Shown: positions 42,714 through 51,000, numbered from the stretch's first letter. The stretch: 64,000 nt of DNA from Kroppenstedtia guangzhouensis (GCF_014637345.1 NZ_BMEX01000001.1:248001-312000), one strand, 5' to 3'. A program made the numbers and translations. The notes: generated by a model from the sequence alone, not told the origin.

Positions 42714-43357
42714 TCTTGCTGATCGGTGTCCTGGCTTGGCTGGAACCGGTCCGAAAGCATCCTCTTCTGGTCAGCCTGTTCTTTGCCGCACTGATGATCG
42801 TCCCTTTTGTACTCCGCTTTGAGTGGCGTTCCTTGGACAGCAGGGAACTGGTGCTTTTGGCCTTGTTGACGGCGATTGCCGCTGTCTGCCGGGTTCCCTT
42901 CGCCGGACTGCCCAGCGTTCAACCCACCACCTTTGTGATTATCGTCACGGCTGTGGTTTTTGGTGCAGAAAGCGGATTTGTCGTCGGTGCGGGAGCGGCT
43001 TTGGTCTCCAACATTTTTCTGGGACAGGGTCCTTGGACCCCGTGGCAGATGCTAAGTTGGGGATTGGTGGGCTTGACAGCGGGAGCGCTGCAAAACACTC
43101 CCGTGATGCGCTGGAAATCTCTCCGGCTTCTCTTCGGTTTCATCTGGGGTTTTCTTTTCGGTTGGATCATGAACCTGTGGGTGGTCGCGGGGATGGAGAA
43201 TTGGAGTCTGTCCACTTTTGCTGCTGTTTATGTGGCCAGTCTCTATTTTGATCTCGCCCACGGGCTCTCCAATCTCTTTTTTCTGGCTCTGTTCTCATCC
43301 ACTTGGATTCGGATCCTGCAACGCTTCAAGGTGAAATACGGGTTGTTGGAAAGGTGA
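42677..43357 (+). CDS. ECF transporter S component, predicted cobalamin-specific
   Basis: A 226-residue membrane protein with six or seven helices (ALGIVLILLIGVLAWLEP, ELVLLALLTAIAAVCRVPF, FVIIVTAVVFGAESGFVVG). The stretch VPFAGLPSVQPTTFVIIVTA and GPWTPWQMLSWGLVGLTAG matches the ECF S-component type, and the operon's B12 riboswitch makes it CbrT-like in role. The substrate assignment is therefore contextual. GTG 42677 has GGAGGAGG upstream and lies 37 bp inside the ATPase gene. Confidence 0.85.
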   Translation: MARAVWALGIVLILLIGVLAWLEPVRKHPLLVSLFFAALMIVPFVLRFEWRSLDSRELVLLALLTAIAAVCRVPFAGLPSVQPTTFVIIVTAVVFGAESGFVVGAGAALVSNIFLGQGPWTPWQMLSWGLVGLTAGALQNTPVMRWKSLRLLFGFIWGFLFGWIMNLWVVAGMENWSLSTFAAVYVASLYFDLAHGLSNLFFLALFSSTWIRILQRFKVKYGLLER

Positions 43358-43368
43358 TGGTACCGTTT

Positions 43369-43415
43369 CAAGCAGAAACACCGGGCAGGTGACTCCCGCC
43401 CGGTGTTTCTGCTTG
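43369..43415 (+). terminator. 18-bp hairpin ending the cobalamin operon
   Basis: CAAGCAGAAACACCGGGC / GCCCGGTGTTTCTGCTTG with an 11-base loop. Perfectly paired but without a T-tract. Confidence 0.75.
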
Positions 43416-43481
43416 AAGTGAATCCGTCAGATCCAAACCCCTGGTTAGGAGCGTTGTGAATTAGTCTGGCTGGGTGGCCGG

Positions 43482-43553
43482 GGTTGGGTTTCACATGACC
43501 TTTCCGTTGTTCTTAACTGCCAAAATCACTCCATGTGAAACCCAACCCTCCCT
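43482..43553 (+). repeat. Dispersed repeat, copy B
   Basis: Terminal inverted repeats GGTTGGGTTTCACATG (43482-43497) and CATGTGAAACCCAACC (43532-43547) are perfect 16-mers around a 34-base interior, then CTCCCTG. The reverse complement aligns with copy A, including ATGGAGTGATTTT in the interior. Confidence 0.75.
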
Positions 43554-43611
43554 GTGAACCGGATTTTTCATAACGCTTTAGGGGATGGGTGAAAAATCTA
43601 TTGGATTGAAT

Positions 43612-44892
43612 TCAGACCCACCCTCTGGCTTCCATGGCTGCAGTGATCCGTTGGATGGAAATCATGTAAGCCGCGGTGCGAAGATCGGTTTGGTGCTGTT
43701 TGGCTAGAGTGTGGACCTCATGGTAGGATCGAACCATCTGCTCCCGAAGTTTGCCGTTTACTTCTTCTTCAGACCAGTAGTAATTCATCAGGTTTTGCAC
43801 CCATTCAAAATAAGAGACAATCACCCCGCCGGCATTGGCCAAAATATCAGGCAGGACGAGAATTCCTTTTTTAAACAAGATTTCGTCGGCTTGGGGCGTG
43901 GTTGGACCGTTTGCCGCTTCTGCAACGATGTTGGCTTTGATGTTGTTTGCATTTTTCAGGGTGATCACATTTTCCAGTGCCGCCGGAACCAAAATATCCA
44001 CTTCCAGTCCCAGTAAGTCTTCTGGACGATCCAGGACGTGGGAATCGGGGTCATCCTGGATCGAGGCGGTTTCCTCATCTTTGAGGTGCTCCACTTGCCG
44101 GAGGTTTAACCCTTCGGGTTGGTAAATGGCACAGGTGGAATCACTGACAGCCACAATTTTACAACCTTGTGCCGCCAACAGATCGGCCAGGATCCGGCCT
44201 GCATTACCGAACCCCTGAATGGCGACAGTTGCTCCTTCCATGGGTTTGTTCAACGTTTTCATCGCCTCTTCGATGGCAAAGACACAGCCTCTCGCCGTGG
44301 CTTCGTTCCGTCCTTTGGATCCGCCGAGAATCAGGGGTTTTCCGGTGATGACCCCCGGGCTGAATTGTCCTTTCATCCGACTGAAGGTATCCATCATCCA
44401 GCCCATGATTTGGGGGGTGGTATATACATCAGGAGCCGGAATATCCCTTTCAGGGCCCACAATGTCAGCGATCGCTTCCATGAATCCGCGGCTGATACGC
44501 TCAATCTCGCCTTCACTGAACTCATGGGGGTCACAGATCACCCCCCCTTTTCCTCCACCATAGGGGACATTGACGACACAGCACTTAAAGCTCATCCACA
44601 TGGACAAAGCTTTCACCTCATCCATGGTAACCTCCGGATGGAAGCGGATCCCCCCTTTGGTGGGCCCGATGGCATCGTTATGTTGTGAGCGGTAGCCTTC
44701 AAAGACGCGGGTGGAACCATCATCCATTTTGACCGGGAAGGAGACATAAAGCACACGCTTCGGTTTTTTGAGGATGTCCAGCACATCCTTGGATACCCCC
44801 AGTAATTCTCCGGCATGATCAATTTGTGTCTGCACGATTTCATATGGGTTCAGATTTTCTTGTTCATTTGAAATGAGATTCATTTCTGACAT
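43612..44892 (-). CDS. gudB: Glutamate dehydrogenase (GudB/RocG type)
   Basis: A 426-residue hexameric-type GDH. The substrate-binding lysine region is GGIRFHPEVTMDEVKALSMWMSFKCCVVNVPYGGGKGG-like and is complete, followed by PAPDVYTTPQIMGW and the NAD-binding GFGNAGR. It interconverts glutamate and 2-oxoglutarate with ammonia. The start is the ATG at 44892 (MSEMNLISNEQ), since the upstream GTG lies within the ribosome binding site GAGGGTGA. GudB versus RocG cannot be decided. Its promoter carries a palindrome (44976-44989). Confidence 0.9.
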   Translation of the reverse strand: MSEMNLISNEQENLNPYEIVQTQIDHAGELLGVSKDVLDILKKPKRVLYVSFPVKMDDGSTRVFEGYRSQHNDAIGPTKGGIRFHPEVTMDEVKALSMWMSFKCCVVNVPYGGGKGGVICDPHEFSEGEIERISRGFMEAIADIVGPERDIPAPDVYTTPQIMGWMMDTFSRMKGQFSPGVITGKPLILGGSKGRNEATARGCVFAIEEAMKTLNKPMEGATVAIQGFGNAGRILADLLAAQGCKIVAVSDSTCAIYQPEGLNLRQVEHLKDEETASIQDDPDSHVLDRPEDLLGLEVDILVPAALENVITLKNANNIKANIVAEAANGPTTPQADEILFKKGILVLPDILANAGGVIVSYFEWVQNLMNYYWSEEEVNGKLREQMVRSYHEVHTLAKQHQTDLRTAAYMISIQRITAAMEARGWV

Positions 44893-44964
44893 CAACTTCA
44901 CCCTCTTTATATCCAGGTTTTTAAATCTCTATCTGCCGTTGTTCGCATTTTATAATTAATTTGT

Positions 44965-44993
44965 ATTTTACAGCTTTCGATTGATCGAAGCAA
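44965..44993 (-). promoter_or_regulatory. Promoter of the glutamate dehydrogenase gene with palindrome
   Basis: On the minus strand: TTGCTT at 44993-44988, a 17-bp spacer and TAAAAT at 44970-44965. The spacer contains TTCGAT-TG-ATCGAA (44976-44989), an operator-like palindrome with no known owner. Confidence 0.55.
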
Positions 44994-45164
44994 TGCTGTT
45001 TATAGAACGAATCAATGTCCATATGAGATTAGTAGGCGGTAATCTTTTGTGTCAAGGGGGAAGTTCATTGGCTTTTGATCAGGTGTTATAGGTTGGAGTT
45101 TTTTGGAGGTGGACCGATCTTCTTCACCGAATAATTAGAGTATCGGGAACGAGGAGGGATGGTG

Positions 45165-46196
45165 TTGCGTCAAGTTTGGAAAGGTTGGCGTGGGCGTTGG
45201 ATGATCGTCGGGGTGCTGGTTTTTTCCTTTATTTTGGCAGGGGCGGGCAATGGACGGGAAGACGCCGTCGCTTCCAATGGAAAAGGGAAGTCCCAGGTGG
45301 TCTTTGCGATTCATGGAGGCGCCGGCGGTGGCAGGGTTCCCCCGGATCAGGAAGAAGAGTATCGGAACACGATGCTGTCCGCTCTGAAAGCAGGAAAAAA
45401 AGTGATCGATTCCGGGGGCTCCGGTGTCCGGGCAGTGGAGAGGGCAGTAAATGTGCTGGAGGATTCTCCGTTGTTCAATGCGGGCAAAGGGGCGGTTTTC
45501 AATACGGATGCCGCTCACGAATTGGATGCTTCGATCATGGACGGAAAAGATCTGAGTGCCGGTGCTGTGGCCGGTTCCCGGCATGCGAAAAATCCGATCA
45601 CCCTGGCCCGGATCATCATGGAGAAGTCTCCCCATGTGATGCTGGCAGGAGATGCGGCGGATCAATTCGGGGAGAAACACGGAGCCCAAATGGTGACACA
45701 GGATTATTATTTCACTGAAAAACGGTGGGAGTCCTTGCTGGCCGCCAAAAAGAGAGGGGCAGGGGCCGGCGGACACGGAACTGTCGGGGCGGTTGCTCTC
45801 GATCGGAAGGGCAACCTGGCCGCGGCCACGTCTACTGGGGGGTTGACCAACAAAGCAGTCGGCCGGGTGGGAGATTCTCCGATCATCGGCGCCGGAACTT
45901 ATGCCAATAATCAGAGCGTGGCTGTTTCCGCCACCGGGACGGGGGAAGTGTTCATCCGGGGAACGGCGGCCGCCGACATTGCCGCATTGGTTCAATATCG
46001 GAAACTTTCCGTACAACAGGCTGCTGACAAGGTGGTGAAAGAAAAATTGATGTCCTTGGGTGGCACGGGGGCTGTGATCGCTCTGGATAAAAAGGGGAAC
46101 TTTGCCGCTCCCTACTCCACAGAAACCCTTTTTTACGGAACAGTTACAAAGGATGGGAAATATAAGATCGTCCTTTCTCCCCAAGACGAAAAATAG
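45165..46196 (+). CDS. Isoaspartyl peptidase/L-asparaginase, Ntn-hydrolase (T2) family, exported
   Basis: A protein of about 343 residues with an N-terminal hydrophobic segment (WMIVGVLVFSFILAGAGN). The T2 domain starts at VFAIHGGAGGG; GKGAVFNTDAAHELDASIMDG and the autocleavage site before Thr in GGHGTVGAVALD are clear, followed by AAATSTGGLTNK and GDSPIIGAGTYA. The protein is expected to self-cleave into two subunits and remove Asp/Asn from isoaspartyl peptides or asparagine. Family members in Bacillales are often cytoplasmic, so the signal-like N-terminus is notable. TTG 45165 has the best spacing from GAGGAGG; ATG 45159 directly abuts it. Confidence 0.88.
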   Translation: MRQVWKGWRGRWMIVGVLVFSFILAGAGNGREDAVASNGKGKSQVVFAIHGGAGGGRVPPDQEEEYRNTMLSALKAGKKVIDSGGSGVRAVERAVNVLEDSPLFNAGKGAVFNTDAAHELDASIMDGKDLSAGAVAGSRHAKNPITLARIIMEKSPHVMLAGDAADQFGEKHGAQMVTQDYYFTEKRWESLLAAKKRGAGAGGHGTVGAVALDRKGNLAAATSTGGLTNKAVGRVGDSPIIGAGTYANNQSVAVSATGTGEVFIRGTAAADIAALVQYRKLSVQQAADKVVKEKLMSLGGTGAVIALDKKGNFAAPYSTETLFYGTVTKDGKYKIVLSPQDEK

Positions 46197-46210
46197 GAAC
46201 AGACAGTAAA

Positions 46211-46238
46211 AAAGAGGAGCCGGCAGCTCCTCTTTTTT
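46211..46238 (+). terminator. Intrinsic terminator after the isoaspartyl peptidase gene
   Basis: AAAGAGGAGC / GCTCCTCTTT with CGGCA loop, and a run of Ts. Confidence 0.9.
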
Positions 46239-46427
46239 GGATATATATTTCACAAATCCAAAAAGGTTAAATACATCGATCTTTCAGTGCAACGTACATG
46301 CTCCAATATGAAAAAGACCGGAGCGGAGAAGGTTATTTGAGGTTGGGGAAGAGCTTGAGGGTTTGAAGTGATCCCCGTGTAGCCGATCACTCCGAGCCCT
46401 GATTTTTAGTCCAGTCAGTGAAAAGGG

Positions 46428-46456
46428 TTGCCATATGATTGAATATTCATTATTAT
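46428..46456 (+). promoter_or_regulatory. Acyl-CoA ligase promoter with FadR-like box in the spacer
   Basis: TTGCCA at 46428-46433, 17-bp spacer, TATTAT at 46451-46456. The spacer and -10 hold TGATTGAATATTCATTAT (46436-46453), agreeing at most positions with the Bacillus FadR (YsiA) consensus TGAATGAMTANTCATTCA. Repression relieved by long-chain acyl-CoA is expected. Confidence 0.6.
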
Positions 46457-46501
46457 TTGGGTCGATCGTCTATTTTGGCTCAAGGGGAAGGAAGTGATGG
46501 G

Positions 46502-48058
46502 GTGAAAACTGCGTGGCGCAATACCATTGGAGATTTGCTTCGTCGCAGTGCCGGACGGATGCCTGACAAAGAGGCCCTCATATTCGAAGAACGCCGTTGG
46601 ACGTATCGGCAGTTGGAAGAGATGAGCAACCGATTGGCGCGGCAATTGTTGGAGTTAGGGTTGCGGAAAGGGGATCGGGTAGCGGCCTATGGGCGCAATT
46701 CCGATGCTTATGTGTTACTCTGGCTGGCGGCGGCTAAGGCGGGGTTGGTACATGTTCCCATCAATTATGCCTTGACCGGGGATGAGCTGATCTACCTGGT
46801 AAACCAATCCGGCAGCAAAGCCTTGTTCATTGATCCGGAATTGGCTCAACAAGTGGTGGCGGTAGAGGAGCGGCTACAGGTGGAAATCCGGGGGACGCTG
46901 AGGGAGGGGGAGAAGCTGGATGTGTTTCATCTGGCCGGGACAGGCTCCGGCGAGCCGCCGGAGGTGGAGGTGGAGGAGGACGATCTGGTCCAGTTGTTGT
47001 ACACTTCCGGAACCACCTCGGCCCCCAAGGGAGCGATGATGACCCATCGGGCATTCATCTATGAATATATCAGCTCTGTCCAGGCCTTGGATTTCCGTCC
47101 CGACGACAGCCCGCTGCATGCGCTCCCCCTGTACCACTCGGCCCAAATGCACGTCTTTTTGATGCCGTATCTGATGCTGGGTGCAACCAACCGTCTGTTG
47201 GAAGGGCCGGACCCGGAGAAGGTGTTGCAGATTCTGGGACATGAGGAGATCAACAGTTTTTTTGCTCCTCCCACCTTTTGGATCACGCTGTTGAATCATC
47301 GCGATTTTCAGGTGAAATCGTTGCAGAAAGCGTATTACGGTGCATCGATCATGCCGGTGCCGGTGGTAAAAAAACTGCAGGAAGTGGTGAAGGGGCTGAG
47401 CCTGTACAACTGCTTCGGTCAATCGGAAATCGCTCCTCTCGCCACTGTTTTGCGACCGGAGGAACACGAACAACGTCCCGATTCGGCGGGCAAACCGGTG
47501 CTGTTTGTGGAGTTGCGGGTGGTGGATGAAGAGATGGAGGATGTGAAACCAGGGCAGATGGGGGAGATCCTCTACCGCTCTCCGCAACTCTGCCAGGGGT
47601 ATTGGGAGCAGCCGGAGGAGACAGAGGCGGCCTTTGCGGGGGGATGGTTTCATTCCGGGGATTTGGCCCGGATTGATGAGGAAGGATACATTTATATTGT
47701 TGATCGCAAAAAGGATGTGATCAACACCGGTGGTGTATTGGTGGCTTCCAGAGAAGTGGAAGAGGTGATCTACACCCATCCGGCGGTGAAAGAGGTGGCT
47801 GTCATCTCCACACCTGATTCCAAGTGGGTGGAAGCGGTGACAGCGGTTGTGGTGTTGAAAGAGGGGGCGGTGGCTACGGAGTCGGAACTGATCCAATATG
47901 CCAAGCAACATCTGGCCTCCTTTAAAGTGCCTAAAATCCTGCGCTTTGCAGAGGATCTGCCTCGTAACGCTTCGGGCAAGATTCTGAAACGGAAGTTGCG
48001 GGAGGAGTGGGCGGAAGCCGGGGCTGTTGATTCAAGCGCTTCGGATCATTCCTTTTGA
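46502..48058 (+). CDS. Class I adenylate-forming acyl-CoA ligase
   Basis: A 518-residue AMP-forming ligase: LLYTSGTTSAPKGAMMTHRA (P-loop), YNCFGQSEIAPLATV, GGWFHSGDLARIDEEGYIYIVDRKKDVINTGG-type hinge, and the C-terminal lysine in PRNASGKILKR. It activates a carboxylic acid to acyl-CoA, feeding beta-oxidation. GTG 46502 follows GGAAGGAAGTGATGG; a TTG start at 46439 would fall inside the promoter. Chain-length preference is not readable. The FadR-like box links it to fatty-acid control. Confidence 0.9.
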   Translation: MKTAWRNTIGDLLRRSAGRMPDKEALIFEERRWTYRQLEEMSNRLARQLLELGLRKGDRVAAYGRNSDAYVLLWLAAAKAGLVHVPINYALTGDELIYLVNQSGSKALFIDPELAQQVVAVEERLQVEIRGTLREGEKLDVFHLAGTGSGEPPEVEVEEDDLVQLLYTSGTTSAPKGAMMTHRAFIYEYISSVQALDFRPDDSPLHALPLYHSAQMHVFLMPYLMLGATNRLLEGPDPEKVLQILGHEEINSFFAPPTFWITLLNHRDFQVKSLQKAYYGASIMPVPVVKKLQEVVKGLSLYNCFGQSEIAPLATVLRPEEHEQRPDSAGKPVLFVELRVVDEEMEDVKPGQMGEILYRSPQLCQGYWEQPEETEAAFAGGWFHSGDLARIDEEGYIYIVDRKKDVINTGGVLVASREVEEVIYTHPAVKEVAVISTPDSKWVEAVTAVVVLKEGAVATESELIQYAKQHLASFKVPKILRFAEDLPRNASGKILKRKLREEWAEAGAVDSSASDHSF

Positions 48059-48159
48059 TGTGATATGCCGGAAGCTGACAGGATCGGTGGCCTGCATCGG
48101 TATTCACCATGTTCATATGGCAAAGCGATCGGTTCTGTAACAGTTGAACGTCCATAAAA

Positions 48160-48183
48160 AAGGGTGTTGAGAACAACACCCTT
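48160..48183 (-). terminator. Intrinsic terminator of proBA (minus strand)
   Basis: AAGGGTGTTG-AGAA-CAACACCCTT; on the minus strand the stem is followed by a T-run. It lies between the convergent acyl-CoA ligase and proA genes. Confidence 0.85.
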
Positions 48184-48232
48184 ACACTTGTTCCAGCCTA
48201 AAACGGACCAACATGCCGACCCACTGAAATGT

Positions 48233-49480
48233 TTAACGGATCTGCCCGCTGCCGAGAATCCGGTACTTGTGGGAAGTAAGCTCCCGCAAGCCCATGGGAC
48301 CCCGGGCATGAAGCTTCTGGGTGCTGATCCCGATTTCTGCACCCAATCCGAATTGAGATCCGTCGGTGAAGCGGGTGGAGGCGTTGCGGTAGACTGCGGC
48401 AGCATCGACGCCCTGAAGAAAACGGCGGGCGGCGGCATCGTCTTCAGTGATGATGGCCTCGGAGTGACCGGTGCTGTAGCGATCGATATGGTCCATGGCA
48501 TCCTCAAGGGAGTCGACCACTTTTACCGCCAGCACCTGCTCCAAATACTCTGTCTCCCAGTCGGTTGCCGTGGCGGGAACCGACTGGGGGAAATGTTGCC
48601 GGGTCCGGGAACAACCCCGGATTTCCACTTGGTGCAGGGTCAACTCTTCACACATCGATCCCAAATGCTTCTCCGCCCATTCCTGATGGACGAGAAGGGT
48701 CTCCGCGGCATTGCAGACACCGGGGCGGTCGGTTTTTGCGTTGATGACAATGTTGCGGGCCATCCCGGGATCGGCGGTCCTGTCCACATAGATATGGCAG
48801 TTGCCTGCTCCCGTCTCCAGCACCGGAACCGTGGCTTCCCGCACCACCCGCCGGATCAGACCGGGACCGCCTCGGGGGATGACCACATCGACTCCTCCCT
48901 TGCAGGTAATCAATTCCCGAACGGTTTCCCGGCCGGGGTCTGTCACCAATTGAACGGCCTCCGGGGGGAGGGAGGTGTCAGCCAAGGCCCGGCGGATGAC
49001 ATCAACCAGTACGGAGTTGGAACGGAGGGCGGAGGAACTTCCGCGGAGGATGATGGAATTTCCTGATTTTAGGGCGAGTCCCGCCGCATCCACAGTGACG
49101 TTGGGACGGGCTTCAAAGATCATCCCGACCACCCCTAAGGGAACCCGGACCTTTTCGATGCGAAGATTCTTCTGCCCATCAGTGACCTCCAGAACCTCAC
49201 CGACGGGGTCTGGCAGACGGGTGACTTCTTCCAATCCCCCGGCCATCGCCTCCAGCCGTTGTTCCGTCAATTTCAACCGGTCCATCAGGGCGGTGGAGAG
49301 GCCGGCTTTTTTCCCGTCGGCCAAATCTTTCCGGTTTTGTTCCAGGATCAGCGACTTCTGATCGCGCAATGCGTGGGCGATGGCATCAAGGGATTCATTC
49401 TTTTGTTCCGCAGATGCAATTGCCAGTCTTTTCGAGGCGGAGCGGGCCGCCGCGACTTGTTTTTGAATTTGCCTCATCAT
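48233..49480 (-). CDS. proA: Gamma-glutamyl phosphate reductase
   Basis: A 415-residue aldehyde-dehydrogenase-fold enzyme, the second step of proline synthesis from glutamate. Recognisable segments are RVPLGVVGMIFEARPNVTVDA, DVVIPRGGPGLIRRV, GVCNAAETLLVH (catalytic Cys in VCNA) and RFTDGSQFGLGAEIGISTQKLHARGPMGL-like end. Its start overlaps the proB stop by 4 bp (ATGA). Under the proline T-box at 50643-50937. Confidence 0.96.
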   Translation of the reverse strand: MMRQIQKQVAAARSASKRLAIASAEQKNESLDAIAHALRDQKSLILEQNRKDLADGKKAGLSTALMDRLKLTEQRLEAMAGGLEEVTRLPDPVGEVLEVTDGQKNLRIEKVRVPLGVVGMIFEARPNVTVDAAGLALKSGNSIILRGSSSALRSNSVLVDVIRRALADTSLPPEAVQLVTDPGRETVRELITCKGGVDVVIPRGGPGLIRRVVREATVPVLETGAGNCHIYVDRTADPGMARNIVINAKTDRPGVCNAAETLLVHQEWAEKHLGSMCEELTLHQVEIRGCSRTRQHFPQSVPATATDWETEYLEQVLAVKVVDSLEDAMDHIDRYSTGHSEAIITEDDAAARRFLQGVDAAAVYRNASTRFTDGSQFGLGAEIGISTQKLHARGPMGLRELTSHKYRILGSGQIR

Positions 49481-50625
49481 CGGGACGCCTCCTGTGGTGA
49501 TCGGTTCGTCGATGGAGCTTCACCCCGAAAGGAAACCCAATCGTTCCGGTGGATCACTTCTTCCGGATGGTTCGGGATCAGCCGGGAAATTTCCCGCGTG
49601 CTCCATCCTTTGACACGTCGGAGCAATGGGGCGGAAAAACGGGCGACTCCCCGTCCCAGTGTGCCATCGGGCCCGGCCACTTCCACGATCTCTCCGGCTT
49701 CAAAGTCGCCGCCCACCTCTACAACCCCACAGGGCAGCAGGCTTTTTCCTCTTTCCACCAACGCCTGGGCGGCGCCGTCATCCACCTTCAAATGTCCCCG
49801 GGGGCGGGAGTGGGCGGCGATCCATTGTTCCTTGCGGCTGGATCGACGGGGCTCTGCGTCCATATAGGTTCCGCTCCCTCTCCCTTTCACGGCATCCAGC
49901 ATCCAGCCGGGAGTTTTACCGGCGGTGCCGATATAGACCCGGATGCCGGCACGGGATGCTTTGCGGGCAGCGATCAGTTTGGAACGCATGCCGCCGCTTC
50001 CCAAGCGGGACTTGCTGTTATCCACTTGAGCGGGCATGGATCCGTGAAAGGGAGGAATACGACGAATTTTCTCCGCCTGGGGGTGATCCAGGGGGTTGGC
50101 GGTATAGAGCCCGTCAGTATCTGTAACAAACAGCAGCCAATCCGCCTGCAACAGACCGGCCACCAGAGCGGCCAGGATATCATTGTCACCCCAGCGAATC
50201 TCGTCCCCGGCAACGGAGTCATTTTCGTTGATCACCGGAATAATGTCCCGTTCCAACAGGAGTTGAAGAGTGTGCAGTGCATTCAGAAAGCGGATGCGAT
50301 GATCAAAGTCGCTTCTCGTCAGGAGAACTTGAGCGCAGATTTCCCCATGGGTAGCAAAGGCTTCCCGGTAACGCTGGACCAGATGTCCCTGTCCGATGGC
50401 GGCTGATGCCTGTTTCTCCGCCAGGGAGCAGGGCCGGTGAGTCAAGCCCAGCTCATGAAAGCCGGCGGCAACGGCTCCCGATGAGACGAGTACTACCCGG
50501 GTTCCGGCCTGTTTTAACCGGGTCAGGGCCTCCGCATGGGTCTGCAAAGCCTCCGGATCCAGTTTTCCGGAGTCATCTGTCAGGGATGAAGTTCCGATTT
50601 TTACGATGACAGTTTTGTGGTTCAT
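49477..50625 (-). CDS. proB: Glutamate 5-kinase
   Basis: A 382-residue kinase with an N-terminal amino-acid kinase domain (VIVKIGTSSLTDD, VVLVSSGAVAAG, INENDSVAGDEIRWGDND, DTDGLY) and a C-terminal PUA domain (GAAQALVERGKSLLPCGVVEV). It makes gamma-glutamyl phosphate and is normally inhibited by proline. ATG 50625 follows CAGGAGGAAAG. It lies directly downstream of a T-box leader, so transcription rises when uncharged tRNA-Pro accumulates. Confidence 0.96.
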   Translation of the reverse strand: MNHKTVIVKIGTSSLTDDSGKLDPEALQTHAEALTRLKQAGTRVVLVSSGAVAAGFHELGLTHRPCSLAEKQASAAIGQGHLVQRYREAFATHGEICAQVLLTRSDFDHRIRFLNALHTLQLLLERDIIPVINENDSVAGDEIRWGDNDILAALVAGLLQADWLLFVTDTDGLYTANPLDHPQAEKIRRIPPFHGSMPAQVDNSKSRLGSGGMRSKLIAARKASRAGIRVYIGTAGKTPGWMLDAVKGRGSGTYMDAEPRRSSRKEQWIAAHSRPRGHLKVDDGAAQALVERGKSLLPCGVVEVGGDFEAGEIVEVAGPDGTLGRGVARFSAPLLRRVKGWSTREISRLIPNHPEEVIHRNDWVSFRGEAPSTNRSPQEASR

Positions 50626-50642
50626 CTTCTTTCCTCCTGTTA

Positions 50643-50937
50643 TAAAAGAACACACTCCCTTTGTTCAAGGACGAAAGGGAGTGTGTTCTTCCGCGGTACC
50701 ACCTTGGTTGACAGTTACATGTCCACCTCATGCGACTGTAGTCACAACACAGCCGCTACCCGGAAATAACGGTCGGGGACCGTTTCGGCTTGTCGCCGCC
50801 CGCATCGGGAGGTGGGTTCGGGCCGGCTTCCCGACAGAACCTCCCAGCCACGGATTCTGCTCTCTGGGCGATCAGCCGGCCGTACTGGCCTCCGTCATCG
50901 CGTTTCACAGGATGGATGATTCAGTTGGGTTTGTATT
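50643..50937 (-). promoter_or_regulatory. T-box riboswitch, proline-specific, upstream of proBA
   Basis: Read on the minus strand: AGTA S-turn (50886-50883), a stem GGCCGGCT/AGCCGGCC, specifier loop with CCC followed by A (50816-50813), the T-box AAGGTGGTACCGCGG (50705-50691) and a long terminator stem AGAACACACTCCCTTT / AAAGGGAGTGTGTTCT with T-tract (50690-50643). CCC is a proline codon, and the T in TGGT would pair with discriminator base A, as in tRNA-Pro. Uncharged tRNA-Pro would favour antitermination. Confidence 0.9.
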
Positions 50938-50966
50938 ATTATGCACTGGAGTGGTTGGTCTGTCAA
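50938..50966 (-). promoter_or_regulatory. Promoter of the proBA T-box transcript
   Basis: TTGACA (50966-50961), 17-bp spacer, CATAAT (50943-50938) on the minus strand. Confidence 0.8.
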
Positions 50967-51000
50967 TTGGTAGAAAAACATCACCGGGCACCCATCCAGT

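Noticed and set aside
46439-46501. Longer N-terminus for the acyl-CoA ligase from TTG 46439
   Set aside because: This start lies between the -35 and -10 boxes; GTG 46502 has a proper ribosome binding site and the normal family N-terminus.
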